Shown piece after piece: positions 61,927-64,000 of a DNA stretch of 64,000 nucleotides. Location: NCBI RefSeq assembly GCF_040869045.1, contig NC_090319.1, positions 306,330,998-306,394,997 of the forward strand, given 5' to 3'. The notes under the pieces are model-generated. The model was given only the letters and a program-made list of their open reading frames with translations. It was not told the DNA's origin and ran no database searches. A program made the position numbers and the translations under genes. The DNA comes from Eurosta solidaginis (taxonomy: Eukaryota; Arthropoda; Insecta; Diptera; Tephritidae). Numbering within the stretch: the first letter of the stretch is position 1; the number at the start of each line of letters is the position of its first letter.

Positions 61927-62934
61927 TATTTGTAATATATGTATGTAATTGTTTGTCTCAGATTCATAAAGTATAGTACACTTTCGCAGTCGGCAGCAGC
62001 ATTGACCTTAACAAAAGGTATGCGATGGGGAGTCGCAAAATAAAATTTTCCCCATAGCCTGAAAAGTTCATAAAATGGTGCGTTGATTTCTTTTTATTTT
62101 CTGCAAAAAGTAACAAAATCAAAAATCGCTCTTAATATTGCATAGCATAGCACATTCCGAAGCAGCAGAGGCAGTTTTACGATATTGCATATGAAATTTA
62201 TATAAAAAAGACAATGATTACTACCAAATCAATCTACAATATTACTTTTTTGGTTTTAATTAGTGTGTGAGTTGCTATTTCCGTTTTTTTTTTATTATAA
62301 ACTCAACCAAGATAAATTTTCCCAAATATCCCAAAAATTTTTCAGATTTTACAATTTCTGACATTTGGTTGCATTGGAATTTCGGATATTTGACACCTGC
62401 ATTATTAAGGTGGACCCACACATTGTAAATTTTACCAAGTAGCGCAACTAACAGCTGATCGGTGAAAATTCGCACATTCACACGCACAGTTCTCGACTCA
62501 GTTTCAAAACAAAACTTTAGATTATTTAATTCAAATTTTAAAGTGAGATAATCCTTACAAATTTATGTATACAGAATATATATGGCGTTTTTGTTGTTAT
62601 TAAAACAATAGTTTTATTTATATTAAAGCTTTTATAATTTTTTTTTTTAACTTTGCAAAATCTCCGAACACCATTCCTTCATTATATGACATTCGACTGC
62701 CTAGTCCACTGCCTTCCACTCTATTCGCAACATAACCTCTACTTAAGCTGCCAAACTATATAGTAAACAATGGACCCACATTCTGTAGATATTGGGGGCT
62801 TTCAGCGAACACTATTTTTGTTGATAGGTTGAGAACATGTTTCCGTTAGATGAGTGATGAAAATACCAAAGGGGTTGTGTGGCGCAAGACTTACAAGGGG
62901 TCCCAGTGAAATATAATGCTTTTTCTGTTTCCTT
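61927..62934. other. Upstream region of the myosin gene; promoter not identified
   Basis: No second gene seen. 62440-62520 ('caactaacagctgatcgg', 'gactcagttt') has an initiator-like TCAGTT, but on the plus strand, so it does not fit the minus-strand gene. Nothing else is supported. Confidence 0.4.
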
Positions 62935-63085
62935 TAACAGCAGAGGCTCTGGCGACCCAAGTTCCTTATTGATCTAGGGGGTGGGAGGGCGGTATGGCCA
63001 AGAAGTTTCATGTACCTTATTGGTGCTTGTTACCGGATCTGCATTCGGCAAAGGACCATCAACATCGATACAAAAGGCCAATTAA
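62935..63085 (+). repeat. CAA-tailed interspersed repeat, copy 4 (partial)
   Basis: 'cagaggctctggcgaccc', 'gtgggagggcggtatggcca' and 'cggcaaaggaccatcaacat' match copies 1 and 3. Truncated before the (ACA)n tail. Confidence 0.7.
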
Positions 63086-64000
63086 ACTTCCTTAACCCTA
63101 GCGCCATAGTCGTAACTATACCCATATTCATAACCATCTCCATTGTGATCGATTAATGGTGCCTTAACCTAAAATTCGTGAAAATTTCATAAAAATGAAG
63201 AAAACGCGAAAAATTGCAAGATATTCCACAAAAAAAAGTCTCGTAGTCATAATGTATCCAAAACAATTAATAAAATCTACAAAGAGTTATTAAATTCACA
63301 AACTCAAATATTTTTAGGTTATGGATATGGCGAGAAACCAAAAACCAATTGGTTGGCTATGGTATGGTTATGGCTTTAGCGTTATGGTATGGCACCCCAT
63401 TAATTGATTACATTGATTTCCATAATGTTAGTTCGATCAGCTGTTTTATCTGGTTATGGTTAAATACCATTAATTGGCCTTTAAAGGGCTAATTAAGCCG
63501 TAGTCAATGGTGCCGTATGTCGTATCGCTGTATCCGCATCCCTAACGTAATCAGCTGTTTATCGTTACGACGGTAAACCAAAACCCAATTGGTTGGCTAC
63601 GATACGGTTACGACCTTAGCGGCACCAATAATCGATTGCATTGATTCTCATAAGATTGGTCGAATCAGCTGTTAAAAGGTTACCGATACGGTTACCGATA
63701 AAGCACCAATGTCTCCAGCTTTAAACTTCCCTAGCCCTAACGCCATAGTCGTTACCATACCCATATCCATAACCACCTCCAATGTGATCGATTAATTGTG
63801 CCATAATCTAAAAATCGTGAAAATTTCATAAAAATGAAGAAAACGCAAAAAATTACAAACATACACCACAAAAAATAAGTCTCTTAGTTAAAACGTATCC
63901 AAGACAATAAATAAATCTGCAAAAAGTTAATAAATTCTCCAACTCAAACATTTTTAGTTTATGGATATGGCGAAAAACCAAAAACCAGTTGGTTGGCTAT
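63086..64000. repeat. ~637-bp direct repeat with internal inverted segments
   Basis: 63086-63365 recurs at 63723-64000 ('cgccatagtcgt', 'ataaaaatgaagaaaacgc', 'ttatggatatggcga', 'ccaattggttggctat'). Within the unit 'ggctatggtatggttatgg' mirrors 'ccatacccatatccataacc', so each unit has inverted ends. Two head-to-tail copies of a MITE would give this. The second copy runs off the window. Confidence 0.8.

Overview
The window is eukaryotic and looks like dipteran DNA, most probably a tephritid fruit fly. The composition is AT-rich, one host gene has GT-AG introns down to about 50-60 bp, and the rest is packed with insect-type transposable elements (copia, Ty3/gypsy, I-type and other LINEs, Penelope-like, a RAG1/Transib-like DNA transposon, tRNA-derived SINEs, foldback MITEs, tandem-repeat-bearing interspersed repeats). 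The species is inferred from general repeat character and was not tested by a search.

The only host gene I can support is an unconventional, class-I-like myosin heavy chain on the minus strand. It runs from an ATG at 61926 to the first TH1 tail exons at about 10.4 kb, and the 3' end lies beyond position 1 or was not recognised. I could place 17 exons, and apart from one uncertain exon (46776-46880) every splice site and reading phase joins. They encode the P-loop, switch I, switch II, the upper-50K and actin-binding parts, IQ motifs and the start of a TH1 tail. Odd features are an insert of roughly 280 residues in the loop-1 region, a 14-bp microexon, and introns of about 7.5, 12 and 26 kb filled with mobile DNA.

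Layout: 1-3.4 kb, decayed repeats, a LINE tail and a partial solo LTR. 3.65-7.22 kb, a RAG1/Transib-like transposon whose ends resemble V(D)J recombination signals. 7.35-10.4 kb, an interspersed repeat with a 128-bp tandem array, bracketed by ~290-bp inverted repeats. 10.4-11.1 kb, myosin tail exons. 11.1-17.9 kb, a solo LTR plus a truncated Penelope-like element (GIY-YIG nuclease) split by a copia element with apparently identical LTRs. 18.2-29.3 kb, a MITE, then a 128-bp satellite array interrupted by a gag-protease-only gypsy derivative and an I-type LINE. 30.4-34.1 kb, a SINE and a second LINE carrying a 2A-like motif and a PHD-like finger. 35-45.6 kb, more copies of the interspersed repeat, LINE scraps, a ~290-bp tandem repeat and myosin exons at 37.2-38.2 kb. 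45.7-46.9 kb, five or six myosin exons. 47.0-52.5 kb, a decayed gypsy element with 174-bp LTRs and a long hairpin inside gag. 52.6-56.0 kb, a second gag-protease-only gypsy derivative. 56.3-56.9 kb, a foldback MITE. 58.6-61.9 kb, the 5' myosin exons. 62.9-64 kb, further repeats.

The genes do not form a pathway. The mobile elements are passengers in the myosin introns, and target-site duplications at nine of them allow part of the insertion history to be read.
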